Assembly: GCF_005930475.1 (NCBI RefSeq)
Contig: NZ_SJEW01000021.1
Span: 1 to 64,000, forward strand
Length of the DNA: 64,000 bases
Direction: 5' to 3'
Source: Modestobacter altitudinis
GTDB lineage: Bacteria > Actinomycetota > Actinomycetes > Mycobacteriales > Geodermatophilaceae
Part shown: positions 57,567 through 64,000 of the stretch, piece by piece
Numbering within the stretch: the first letter of the stretch is position 1
Layout: each line of letters starts with the position of its first letter
Made by a program: the position numbers and the translations under genes
Notes under the pieces: model-generated
What the model was told of the DNA's origin: nothing
The model's database searches: none
What the model saw: the letters and a program-made list of their open reading frames with translations, nothing else

Positions 57567-57606
57567 GACGGCGCCGCCCCTTTCCGTGACGGAGGCCAGT
57601 TCGGTC

Positions 57607-58821
57607 GTGCCCAATCCCTATCTGCACGTGCTGCGGACGCCGCACGCCCTGCCCATGGTGCTGGCGGCCTTCATCGGCCGGCTCCCGCTGTCGATGGTGG
57701 GGTTGGGCAGCGTGCTGCTCGTGCAGAGCGAGACCGGCTCCTACGGGCTGGGCGGCGCGGTCGCCGCGGTCGGCGCGATCACCACCGCCGTCTCCGGGCC
57801 GGTGATCGGGCGGCTGGCCGACACCCATGCCCAGCGCCGAGTGCTCCTCGCCGTCGTCGCGGTGTTCGTCGTCTCCGGGGTCTTCTTCCTGACCTCGGTC
57901 CGCGACCACTGGCCGCTGTGGACGGTGTTCGTCGCCGCCGGTGCCGCCGGGGCCAGCCTCCCTCCGGTCGCCTCGATGATCCGGGTCCGCTGGACCCACC
58001 TGCTGCGCGGCACCCCGCGACTGCCCACCGCCCTGGCGATGGAGTCGGTGGTCGACGAGTTCGTGTTCATCATCGGGCCGGTGCTGGTCACCTTCCTGTC
58101 CACCACCGGGCACACCACCTCCGGCGTGGTCACCGCGTTCGCCCTGGCCACCATCGGCAGCCTGCTGTTCGCCGCCCAGCGCCGCACCGAGCCACCGCCG
58201 GCGCCGCACGAGCACCGGCGCGGCCCGTCGGCCATGCGGGTCGCCGGACTGCGGGTGCTCTTCGTGGTGGGCACCGCGATCGGCGCGATCCTCGGCACCC
58301 TGGAGATCGGGCTGGTCGCCTTCGCCGACGAGGTCGGCGCCCGGGCGCTGTCCGGCCTGCTGATCGCCGCGCTGGCCGCGGGGTCGATGGCCGCGGGGAT
58401 CGGCTGGGGGACGGTGCACTGGCGGATCCGGCTGCGGCACCGGCTGGTCGGCGTGCTCGCGCTGCTCACCCTGCTGACCGTCCCGCTGGCGCTGGTCGGC
58501 AACATCTGGCTGATGCTCCCGCTGGTGGTCCTCGCCGGGGTCACCGTGTCGCCGTCGCTGATCAGCGCCTTCACACTCGCAGAGGTGCTGGTGCCGCGGG
58601 CGCAGGTCACCGAGGCGTTCACCTGGATCGGGACGGCCCTCGCCCTCGGGGTGGCCGTCGGGACGTCGGTCGCCGGCAAGATCGTGGACGTCGTCGGGGC
58701 CAACGCGAGCTTCCTGGTCGCCACCGTCTCCGCCGGCGTCGCCGCGCTCGTGGTCGGCCTGGGCCAGCGGTGCCTGCACGTGCCCGCCGAGCACGCGCCC
58801 ACCGCGGCGCTCGCCTCCTGA
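57607..58821 (+). CDS. Major facilitator superfamily transporter
   Basis: A 404-residue permease with twelve hydrophobic helices. The loop between helices 2 and 3 carries the MFS pattern GPVIGRLADTHAQRRVLL (GRxxDxxxxRR). A long polar loop, RRTEPPPAPHEHRRGP, separates the two halves, and the C-terminal helices end near AALVVGLGQRCLH. The substrate is not recognisable; drug-type efflux is likely from the general pattern. GTG 57607 has GGAGG eleven bases upstream, whereas GTG 57565 overlaps the promoter. An alpha/beta hydrolase gene follows after 13 bases, probably on the same transcript. Confidence 0.88.
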   Translation: MPNPYLHVLRTPHALPMVLAAFIGRLPLSMVGLGSVLLVQSETGSYGLGGAVAAVGAITTAVSGPVIGRLADTHAQRRVLLAVVAVFVVSGVFFLTSVRDHWPLWTVFVAAGAAGASLPPVASMIRVRWTHLLRGTPRLPTALAMESVVDEFVFIIGPVLVTFLSTTGHTTSGVVTAFALATIGSLLFAAQRRTEPPPAPHEHRRGPSAMRVAGLRVLFVVGTAIGAILGTLEIGLVAFADEVGARALSGLLIAALAAGSMAAGIGWGTVHWRIRLRHRLVGVLALLTLLTVPLALVGNIWLMLPLVVLAGVTVSPSLISAFTLAEVLVPRAQVTEAFTWIGTALALGVAVGTSVAGKIVDVVGANASFLVATVSAGVAALVVGLGQRCLHVPAEHAPTAALAS

Positions 58822-58834
58822 GCGGGGGAGGGAC

Positions 58835-60103
58835 GTGGACCGGCAGTACGCGATCCCGGGCATGGTCGTGCGCGAGCACACCGTGCCCGTGCCGCTGCAC
58901 TGGGGCGCCGAGGACGGCCCGACGATCTCGGTGTTCGTCCGCGAGCTCGTGCACCCGGACAGGCGGGACGCCGACCTGCCGCTGCTGTGCTTCCTGCAGG
59001 GCGGCCCGGGCGGGAAGTCGCCGCGCCCCGTGGGCGGCGGCGGGAACTGGATCGCCCGGGCGCTGCAGGACTTCCGGGTGGTGCTGATGGACCAGCGCGG
59101 GACCGGCCGCAGCTCGCGGGTCACCGCCCGGCGGATCAGCGCCTTCACCGACCCGCAGGTGGCCGCCGAGCACCTGCTCGCCCACCGGGCCGACTCGATC
59201 GTCGCCGACGCCGAGCACGTCCGCGCCACCCTCTACGGCGGCCGCCGGTGGACGACGCTCGGCCAGAGCTACGGCGGCTTCCTGACCCTCACCTACCTGT
59301 CGCAGGCGCCGCACGGCCTCGAGCGCTGCCTGGTCACCGGCGGGCTGGCCAGCACCCGACCCGACGCCCGGGAGCTCTACCGGCGCACCTACCCGCGGGT
59401 GGCGGCGAGGACCCGCCGGTTCTACGACCGCTACCCCGACGACGCCGCCCGGGTCGCCGCGGTGGCCGACCTGGTCGAGGCCACCGACGTCCGGCTGCCC
59501 GACGGCGACCGGCTCTCGGTGCGCCGGCTGCAGACGCTCGGCCACGGGCTCGGCACGACGACCGGGCTCGAGGACCTGCACTGGCTGTTCGAGGAGGCGC
59601 TCGAGGACGGCGACGACCAGCTCGCCGACGCCTTCCTCGACGCCGTCGCCCAGCGCACCACCTACTGGGACAACCCGCTCTACGTGGTGCTGCACGAGAG
59701 CATCTACGCCAGCGGTGCGGGTGCGACCGGCTGGGCGGCCGAGGCCGAGCGCGGCTCGGAGTTCGACCCGGCCCGCCGCCCGCTGCCCTTCACCGGCGAG
59801 ATGGTCTACCCCTGGATGTTCGACGAGGTCCGAGCACTGCGGCCCTTCGGACCCGCCGCGCGGGCGCTGGCCGAGACTCCGAAGTGCCGCCCGCTGTACG
59901 ACCCCGCGGCCCTGGCCCGCAACGAGGTGCCGGTGGACGCCGCCGTCTACTTCGACGACATGTACGTCGACGCCGGCCTGTCCCTGGACACGGCCGAGGC
60001 GGTCGGGAACGTGCGCGTCTGGGTGACCAACGAGTACGAGCACGACGGCCTGCGGACCGGTGACGTGCTGGACCGGCTGCTGGGCCTGCGCAACCGGTGG
60101 TGA
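58835..60103 (+). CDS. Alpha/beta hydrolase, prolyl-aminopeptidase-like
   Basis: A 422-residue serine hydrolase of the peptidase S33 group. The oxyanion strand is LPLLCFLQGGPGGKSPRP, followed by VVLMDQRGTGRSSRVTA. The nucleophile elbow is TLGQSYGGFLTLTYLS (Ser near 147), and the C-terminal histidine is in VTNEYEHDGLR. A helical cap domain lies near 170-330 (WLFEEALEDGDDQLADAFLDAV). HGGPG/QGGPG plus GQSYGG mark proline iminopeptidase-like enzymes, though the peptide or ester substrate is unknown. GTG 58835 has GGGGGAGGG. It probably shares an operon with the MFS permease upstream. Confidence 0.9.
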   Translation: MDRQYAIPGMVVREHTVPVPLHWGAEDGPTISVFVRELVHPDRRDADLPLLCFLQGGPGGKSPRPVGGGGNWIARALQDFRVVLMDQRGTGRSSRVTARRISAFTDPQVAAEHLLAHRADSIVADAEHVRATLYGGRRWTTLGQSYGGFLTLTYLSQAPHGLERCLVTGGLASTRPDARELYRRTYPRVAARTRRFYDRYPDDAARVAAVADLVEATDVRLPDGDRLSVRRLQTLGHGLGTTTGLEDLHWLFEEALEDGDDQLADAFLDAVAQRTTYWDNPLYVVLHESIYASGAGATGWAAEAERGSEFDPARRPLPFTGEMVYPWMFDEVRALRPFGPAARALAETPKCRPLYDPAALARNEVPVDAAVYFDDMYVDAGLSLDTAEAVGNVRVWVTNEYEHDGLRTGDVLDRLLGLRNRW

Positions 60104-60813
60104 AGGACCACCTCTCCCCCCGCGCCTCGCCGGCTCGGCGCGGGCCCCTGAGAGGTGGCCGGCCCGCGGCCGGCGGTGGCCGGGTGCTCGGCGTCGCTCC
60201 GGAGCGGCTGGACCGCTGGCTGGACGGCGTCGCGGCGCGGCACGGCCGGTTCACCGACGTCCGGGTGGGCGACGACGACGCCGTGCAGGTCGCCTGCGCG
60301 GACACCACCACCCTGACCCTGACCGCGCCCTACGGGTGGACGCCCGGGCCCGCGCCGCTCACCGCGTTCACCGCCGCGGCGCGGACCCCGCACCGCACCG
60401 GCGTGCTGCTGGTACGCCGGGGCCGCTGGGCGGTCGGGGTGTTCGACGGGCCGGAGCTCGTCGTCTCCAAGGTCGACTCCCGGCAGGTGCAGGGGCGTAC
60501 CGCAGCCGGTGGGTGGTCGCAGCAGCGGTTCGCCCGGCGCCGCGGCCACCAGACCGACGCCGTCGTCAGCCATGCCGTGGAGACCGCCGTGCGCGTCCTC
60601 GGCCCGCACGCGGGCAGCACCGAGGCGCTGGCCACCGGCGGTGACAAGGGGCTGGTCGCCGAGGTGCTGGCCGACCCGCGGCTGCGGACGCTGGCCGAGC
60701 TGCCCCGGCTGGGGCCGCTGGACGTGGGGGAGCCGACCAAGGCGGTGCTGCTGGGGACCCCGGCCCAGTTCTGCGCGGTGCGGGTGCACATCGTGGAGCC
60801 GGCCGACCGCTGA
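60100..60813 (+). CDS. acVLRF1-family peptidyl-tRNA hydrolase (Vms1/eRF1-like release factor)
   Basis: A 237-residue protein of the actinobacterial acVLRF1 group, which releases nascent chains from stalled large ribosomal subunits. The catalytic region is GRTAAGGWSQQRFARRRGHQ with the essential-type glutamines, preceded by WAVGVFDGPELVVSKVDSRQ and followed by ATGGDKGLVAEVLADPRLR. If GTG 60100 is used (GTGA with the hydrolase stop), the first 20 codons are a copy of the stop-proximal stem-loop repeat. The next start, GTG 60184, would remove the RPAAGGGR segment, which I believe is conserved in relatives. The 17-bp palindrome at its stop is shared with the convergent gene. Confidence 0.85.
   Translation: MKDHLSPRASPARRGPLRGGRPAAGGGRVLGVAPERLDRWLDGVAARHGRFTDVRVGDDDAVQVACADTTTLTLTAPYGWTPGPAPLTAFTAAARTPHRTGVLLVRRGRWAVGVFDGPELVVSKVDSRQVQGRTAAGGWSQQRFARRRGHQTDAVVSHAVETAVRVLGPHAGSTEALATGGDKGLVAEVLADPRLRTLAELPRLGPLDVGEPTKAVLLGTPAQFCAVRVHIVEPADR
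60103..60160 (+). repeat. Stop-proximal stem-loop repeat, copy 4 (inside a coding frame)
   Basis: It starts AAGGACC at the last base of the hydrolase TGA. Outer arms CCACCTCTC (60108-60116) and GAGAGGTGG (60150-60158) pair over nine bases. Inner arms CCCGCGCC (60119-60126) and GGCGCGGG (60137-60144) pair over eight, around TCGCCGGCTC. It is the best-formed copy, and it overlaps the likely N-terminal codons of acVLRF1. Confidence 0.8.
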
Positions 60814-60858
60814 GCGGAGTGCCACGGGCGCGGGATCCGCGCCGTGGCACTCCGCTCA
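60811..60858. terminator. 17-bp palindromic bidirectional terminator containing both stop codons
   Basis: TGAGCGGAGTGCCACGG (60811-60827) and its exact complement (60842-60858) pair around 14 bases that can themselves fold (GCGCGG-GAT-CCGCGC in register shift). The left arm begins with the acVLRF1 TGA, and the right arm ends with the stop of the convergent monooxygenase, so both messages would end in the same stem. Confidence 0.85.
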
Positions 60859-62685
60859 GCTGGTGTGGTGGACCTCCTGGAGCCGGTACACCGGGGTCGG
60901 GATGCCGGCCTGTCGGGCCTTGAGCTGCAGCGCGAGGTACAGCGAGTAGTGCCGGGACTGGTGCAGGTTGCCGCCGTGGAACCACAGCGCCTGCTGCTGG
61001 GTGGGCTTCCACATGTTGCGCTGCTCGCCCTCCCACGGGCCGGGGTCCTTGATGGTGTCCGAGCCGTGCCCCCACACCTTCCCGACCCGGTCGGCGACCT
61101 CCTGGGAGATGAGGTCGGCGGCCCAGCCGTTCATCGAGCCGTAGCCGGTGGCGTAGACGACCAGGTCGGCCGGCAGCACGGTGCCGTCGGCCAGCACCAC
61201 CGAGTCCTCGGTGAGGTGGTCGACCTGTCCCCTCACCAGGGCGACGTCGCCGTTGGCCACCAGCTCGGCGGCCCCCACGTCGATGTAGTAGCCCGACCCG
61301 CGGCGCAGGTACTTCATGAACAGGCCCGAGCCGTCCTCGCCCCAGTCGTGGTCGAACCCCGACTCCTCGAGCCGCTGGTAGAAGTCGGCGTCGCGTTCGC
61401 GCATCTGGTCGTACAGCGGGATCTGGAACTCGTGCATGATCCGGTACGGCAGCGAGGCGAAGACCAGGTCCGCCTTCTCCGTGGTCATCCCCGAGGCGAC
61501 GGCCTGCTCGGAGTACAGCGCCCCGAGGCCGATCTCCATCAGCGAGTCCGACCGGACGATGTGCGTCGACGAGCGCTGCACCATCGTCACGTCCGCGCCG
61601 TTCTCCCACAGCGCGCCGCAGATGTCGAAGGCGGAGTTGTTCGAGCCGATCACGACGCACTTCTTGCCGCGGTAGGCGTCCGGGCCGGGGTGGGCCGAGG
61701 AGTGGTGCTGGTCGCCGCGGAAGACGTCCTGCCCGGGAAGGACGGGGACGTTCGGCTTGCCGGACACGCCGGTGGCCAGCACCAGCTGCTTCGGCCGCAG
61801 CACCACCGGCGTGCCGTCGCGCTCCACGGTGACGGTCCACTCCCCGGTGGCCTCGTCGTAGGACGCGCTGAGCGCTCGGGTGTTCCCCCAGTAGTTCAGC
61901 TCCATCACCCGGGTGTAGGACTCGAGCCAGTCGGCGATCTTGTCCTTGGGGGCGAACACCGGCCAGTTGTCCGGGAACTTGATGTAGGGCAGGTGGTCGT
62001 ACCAGACCGGGTCGTGCAGGCACAGCGACTTGTAGCGGCTGCGCCACTGGTCGCCCGGGCGCGGGTGCTTGTCGATGACGATCGTCGGGACGTCGAGCTG
62101 CCGCAGCCGCGCGCCCAGTGCGATGCCGCCCTGACCGCCACCGACCACCAGCACGTAGGGCTGGGTCGCGTAGCCGAGTTCGCGGGCCTCCTGCTCGCGG
62201 CGGTCCAGCCAGGTCAGCCGTTCCCGCTGCGCCCCGTGCTCGGCGCCCTTCGGTCGGCGGTCGCGCGCGGGCTCCTCGTGGCCGGTCAGCTCGTACAGCG
62301 TGGTCAGCAGCGTCCAGGCCCGGCCGTCGGTCAGCCGGAGGTGGCCCCGACCGCGCCCGACGGCGGTCTCGAACTCGATCCACGCCTCGTCGACGCCGTC
62401 GGTCCCGGCGGGCGGTTCCGCGGCCCGGAAGCCCCGCGGGTCGGTCGTGTCCAGCGTGGACCGGAGCAGGTCGCGGACGCCGTCCGGCCCCTCGACGGTG
62501 GTGATGTTCCAGCTGAACGCGATCAGGTCCCGCCAGAAGCAGGTCGGCGCGAACAGCTCGGCCGCGCGGTCGACGTCGCGGGCGGTGAGCGCGGACTGGA
62601 ACGCCTCGAGCCAGGCGCTGACCCGGCCGGCCGGGTCGTCCGCCGGGGTGGACTGGGTGTCGGTCGGGTCCAGCGTCTGGGTCAC
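60856..62685 (-). CDS. NTF2-like domain fused to flavin-containing monooxygenase
   Basis: A 609-residue protein. Residues 15-150 are a SnoaL/NTF2-like domain (VSAWLEAFQSALTARDVDRAAELFAP, WRDLIAFSWNITTVEG). Residues 170-600 are a class B flavin monooxygenase with the FAD loop VLVVGGGQGGIALGARL, the FMO-type motif region KFPDNWPVF, the second dinucleotide loop CVVIGSNNSAFDICGAL and the closing VVYATGYGSMNGW. It would oxidise a nucleophilic nitrogen or sulfur, or a ketone, using NADPH and oxygen. The fusion is known in actinobacteria and proteobacteria. The start is GTG 62685. A dyad lies 43 bases upstream. Confidence 0.92.
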   Translation of the reverse strand: MTQTLDPTDTQSTPADDPAGRVSAWLEAFQSALTARDVDRAAELFAPTCFWRDLIAFSWNITTVEGPDGVRDLLRSTLDTTDPRGFRAAEPPAGTDGVDEAWIEFETAVGRGRGHLRLTDGRAWTLLTTLYELTGHEEPARDRRPKGAEHGAQRERLTWLDRREQEARELGYATQPYVLVVGGGQGGIALGARLRQLDVPTIVIDKHPRPGDQWRSRYKSLCLHDPVWYDHLPYIKFPDNWPVFAPKDKIADWLESYTRVMELNYWGNTRALSASYDEATGEWTVTVERDGTPVVLRPKQLVLATGVSGKPNVPVLPGQDVFRGDQHHSSAHPGPDAYRGKKCVVIGSNNSAFDICGALWENGADVTMVQRSSTHIVRSDSLMEIGLGALYSEQAVASGMTTEKADLVFASLPYRIMHEFQIPLYDQMRERDADFYQRLEESGFDHDWGEDGSGLFMKYLRRGSGYYIDVGAAELVANGDVALVRGQVDHLTEDSVVLADGTVLPADLVVYATGYGSMNGWAADLISQEVADRVGKVWGHGSDTIKDPGPWEGEQRNMWKPTQQQALWFHGGNLHQSRHYSLYLALQLKARQAGIPTPVYRLQEVHHTS

Positions 62686-62727
62686 CGAGCATCTCCCGCG
62701 TGGTCGGAGGCGGCACTGCCGGGGAGC

Positions 62728-62751
62728 AGTGTGCCTCAGGTCACACAGTGT
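62728..62751. promoter_or_regulatory. Dyad GTGTG-N8-CACAC before the monooxygenase gene
   Basis: AGTGTG and CACACAGTGT surround an eight-base spacer in the short AT-richer region between thiolase and monooxygenase. A TetR- or CRP-like protein could bind here, but there is no direct evidence for a partner. Confidence 0.3.
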
Positions 62752-62766
62752 CAGCCAGGGGCGAGG

Positions 62767-63906
62767 TCAGAGCAGTTCGAGGATGGTGGCGTTGGCCTGG
62801 CCGCCGCCCTCGCACATCGTCTGCAGGCCGTAGCGGATCCCGTTGGCCCGCATGTGGTGCAGCATCGTGGTCATGATCCGGGCGCCGGAGCCGCCGAGCG
62901 GGTGACCGAGCGCGATCGCGCCGCCCACCGGGTTGAGCGCCTTCTCGTCCGCGCCGATCTCGGCCAGCCAGGCGAGCGGCACCGGGGCGAAGGCCTCGTT
63001 GACCTCGAACACACCGATCTCGTCCAGCCGCAGGCCGCTGCGCTGCAGCACCTTCTGCGTCGCCGGGATCGGCGCGGTCAGCATGATCACCGGGTCGTCG
63101 CCGGCCAGCGCGACGCTGTGCACCCGGGCCATCGGGGTGAGGCCGAGCTCGCGGGCGCGGTCGCCCGTCGTCATCAGCAGGGCCGCCGAGCCGTCGGAGA
63201 TCTGGCTGGCGTTCCCGGCGCTGATCACGCCGTCGGGCTTGAAGGGGGTCTTCAGCCCGGCCAGCGCCTCGACCGTGCCGCCCCGGCGGATGCCCTCGTC
63301 GTGCTCGACCAGCCCGTCCGGGGTGTGCACCGGGGCGATCTGGCCGGCGAACAGCCCGTCGTCCTGGGCCTGCGCGGCCCGCTCGTGCGAGCGGAGCGCG
63401 AACTCGTCCAGCTGGGTGCGCGACAGCCCCCACCGCTGCGCGATCATCTCCGCACCGACGCCCTGGTTCGGGTGCACGCCGTACCGCTGCGCGAACCGCT
63501 CGCCGAGCGGGTCCTGGCCGGCGGTGGAGGAGCCCATCGGCACCCGGCTCATCGACTCGACCCCACCGGCGACGACGACGTCGTAGTGCCCGGCGACCAG
63601 CCCGGCGGCGGCGAAGTGCACCGCCTGCTGCGAGGAGCCGCACTGCCGGTCGATGGTCGTGCCGGGCACGCTCTCCGGCCAGCCGGCGGCCAGGACGGCG
63701 TTGCGCGCGATGTCGAAGGTCTGCTCGCCGACCTGGGAGACGCAGCCCCAGATGACGTCGTCGACCAGCGCCGGGTCCAGCCCGGCGCGGCCGGCCAGGG
63801 ACTCCAGCACGTGGGCGGACAGGTCGGTCGGGTGCACCCCGGCCAGGCCGCCGTTGCGCTTGCCGACGGGCGTGCGCACGGCCTCGACGATGACTGCGTC
63901 GCGCAT
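62767..63906 (-). CDS. Acetyl-CoA C-acetyltransferase (thiolase)
   Basis: A 379-residue thiolase that condenses or cleaves acyl-CoA with acetyl-CoA. The nucleophile cysteine is Cys89 in TTIDRQCGSSQQAVHFA. The second set is GHPLGGSGARIMTTM with the histidine and CEGGGQANATILELL with the base cysteine, and NEAFAPVPLAWLAEIG carries the conserved asparagine. The end is complete. ATG 63906 has GAGAGGAG upstream. This form may act in fatty-acid degradation. The monooxygenase downstream is separated by 81 bases with its own dyad, so co-transcription is uncertain. Confidence 0.95.
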   Translation of the reverse strand: MRDAVIVEAVRTPVGKRNGGLAGVHPTDLSAHVLESLAGRAGLDPALVDDVIWGCVSQVGEQTFDIARNAVLAAGWPESVPGTTIDRQCGSSQQAVHFAAAGLVAGHYDVVVAGGVESMSRVPMGSSTAGQDPLGERFAQRYGVHPNQGVGAEMIAQRWGLSRTQLDEFALRSHERAAQAQDDGLFAGQIAPVHTPDGLVEHDEGIRRGGTVEALAGLKTPFKPDGVISAGNASQISDGSAALLMTTGDRARELGLTPMARVHSVALAGDDPVIMLTAPIPATQKVLQRSGLRLDEIGVFEVNEAFAPVPLAWLAEIGADEKALNPVGGAIALGHPLGGSGARIMTTMLHHMRANGIRYGLQTMCEGGGQANATILELL

Positions 63907-63941
63907 CCCGCGACTCCTCTCGCTCGGCGCCGGCACCGTTG

Positions 63942-63960
63942 CCTGGAGCGCTCGCTCAGG
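63942..63960. promoter_or_regulatory. Imperfect GAGCG/CGCTC palindrome upstream of thiolase
   Basis: On the minus strand CCTGAGCGAGCGCTCCAGG contains the dyad GAGCG-AG-CGCTC. AGCG/CGCT dyads are common operators of TetR regulators of acyl-CoA genes, and the site lies 36 bases before the thiolase ATG. Confidence 0.35.
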
Positions 63961-64000
63961 TTACGGGGCGTCGTCCCACCGCGGCGAGCAGCTCGGACCG
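63956..64000 (-). CDS. Possible C-terminus of a gene entering from the right edge
   Basis: Fifteen codons read R-S-E-L-L-A-A-V-G-R-R-P-V-T and then TGA at 63956, with the codon composition of a real gene. The piece is too short to identify. If real, this gene would precede the thiolase on the same strand, and the dyad at 63942-63960 would overlap its stop. Confidence 0.25.
   Translation of the reverse strand, partial: RSELLAAVGRRPVT

Noticed and set aside
55441-59229. A 1262-codon minus-strand open frame
   Set aside because: It runs opposite pckG, an MFS gene and a hydrolase, all of which have full motif sets, so it is a codon-bias shadow.
1-64000. CRISPR array, tRNA, rRNA or insertion sequence
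   Set aside because: I found no regularly spaced repeat of CRISPR length, no recognisable tRNA fold, no rRNA and no transposase or terminal inverted repeats. The only tandem array is the three-unit 16-bp repeat at 47538.

Overview
The window is about 64 kb of very GC-rich DNA with dense, often overlapping genes, many GTG starts and many GTGA/ATGA stop-start junctions. The gene content suggests a high-GC actinobacterium, most likely of the Geodermatophilaceae (Blastococcus, Modestobacter, Geodermatophilus type). It includes two DUF222/HNH proteins, acVLRF1, a DUF2277 protein, a GTP-type PEP carboxykinase and TANNNT -10 boxes placed 6-7 nt before leaderless starts. I see no tRNA, rRNA, CRISPR array, insertion sequence or phage gene, and no gene-free stretch above 300 bases. 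It reads as a chromosomal segment.

Layout. 0.0-6.2 kb: an MscS channel divergent from a BCCT osmolyte transporter, then a chemoreceptor and an acyl-CoA-dehydrogenase-like gene. 6.2-9.2 kb: a ferric-siderophore-type ABC importer (ATPase and two permeases) behind an IdeR-like iron box. 9.2-14.3 kb: TetR divergent from an acyl-CoA dehydrogenase, DUF2277, threonine dehydratase, and a DUF222/HNH protein. 14.5-19.5 kb: an SDR remnant, an intact SDR, and pyruvate carboxylase. 19.6-22.2 kb: a four-part fusion of NhaA, DsbA-like, cyclic-nucleotide-binding and glutaredoxin-like domains. 22.3-26.5 kb: DedA, a two-component system, a COG4705 membrane protein and a PAP2 phosphatase. Two copies of a direct-repeat box, CCTGAACG-N3-CCTGAACG, tie this block together as one apparent regulon. 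26.5-32.4 kb: a YgiB/YgiC-like pair, DUF1348, a broken DUF2510 gene, glutathione peroxidase, DUF2237, an NAD-binding epimerase-like protein and a CPBP protease.

32.7-37.8 kb holds the most unusual operon. A GAF-PP2C phosphatase, a membrane glycosyltransferase of the cellulose-synthase type with a large extra domain, a STAS protein and an anti-sigma-type kinase are translationally coupled, and a secreted GH26 glycosidase faces them. 37.9-45.4 kb: acetoacetyl-CoA synthetase and an amidase; an MFS gene with a stop at codon 5 and a truncated DUF5009 gene, divergent from each other; and a hybrid kinase that ends in a second, anti-sigma-type ATPase domain. 45.5-49.8 kb: FKBP, a frameshifted SDR divergent from MerR, DUF1905, an ATP-grasp protein and a second DUF222/HNH gene. 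49.9-55.5 kb: a CDF transporter coupled to a FrnE-like oxidoreductase, nitronate monooxygenase, small proteins, an ArsR/SRPBCC pair and an old yellow enzyme. 55.6-64 kb: pckG, an MFS transporter, an alpha/beta hydrolase, acVLRF1, a flavin monooxygenase and a thiolase.

Themes. Pyc and PckG are the anaplerotic and gluconeogenic enzymes between pyruvate, oxaloacetate and PEP. Acetoacetyl-CoA synthetase, thiolase and the acyl-CoA dehydrogenases belong to acyl-CoA metabolism. Stress functions (osmotic, redox, iron, envelope) recur throughout. Four copies of a stem-loop repeat, GAAGGACC...GGCC, follow stop codons directly, and their paired arms covary. Several genes are broken (stop, frameshift or truncation) and are marked as such. 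All functions are inferred by reading the sequence; no database search was run.
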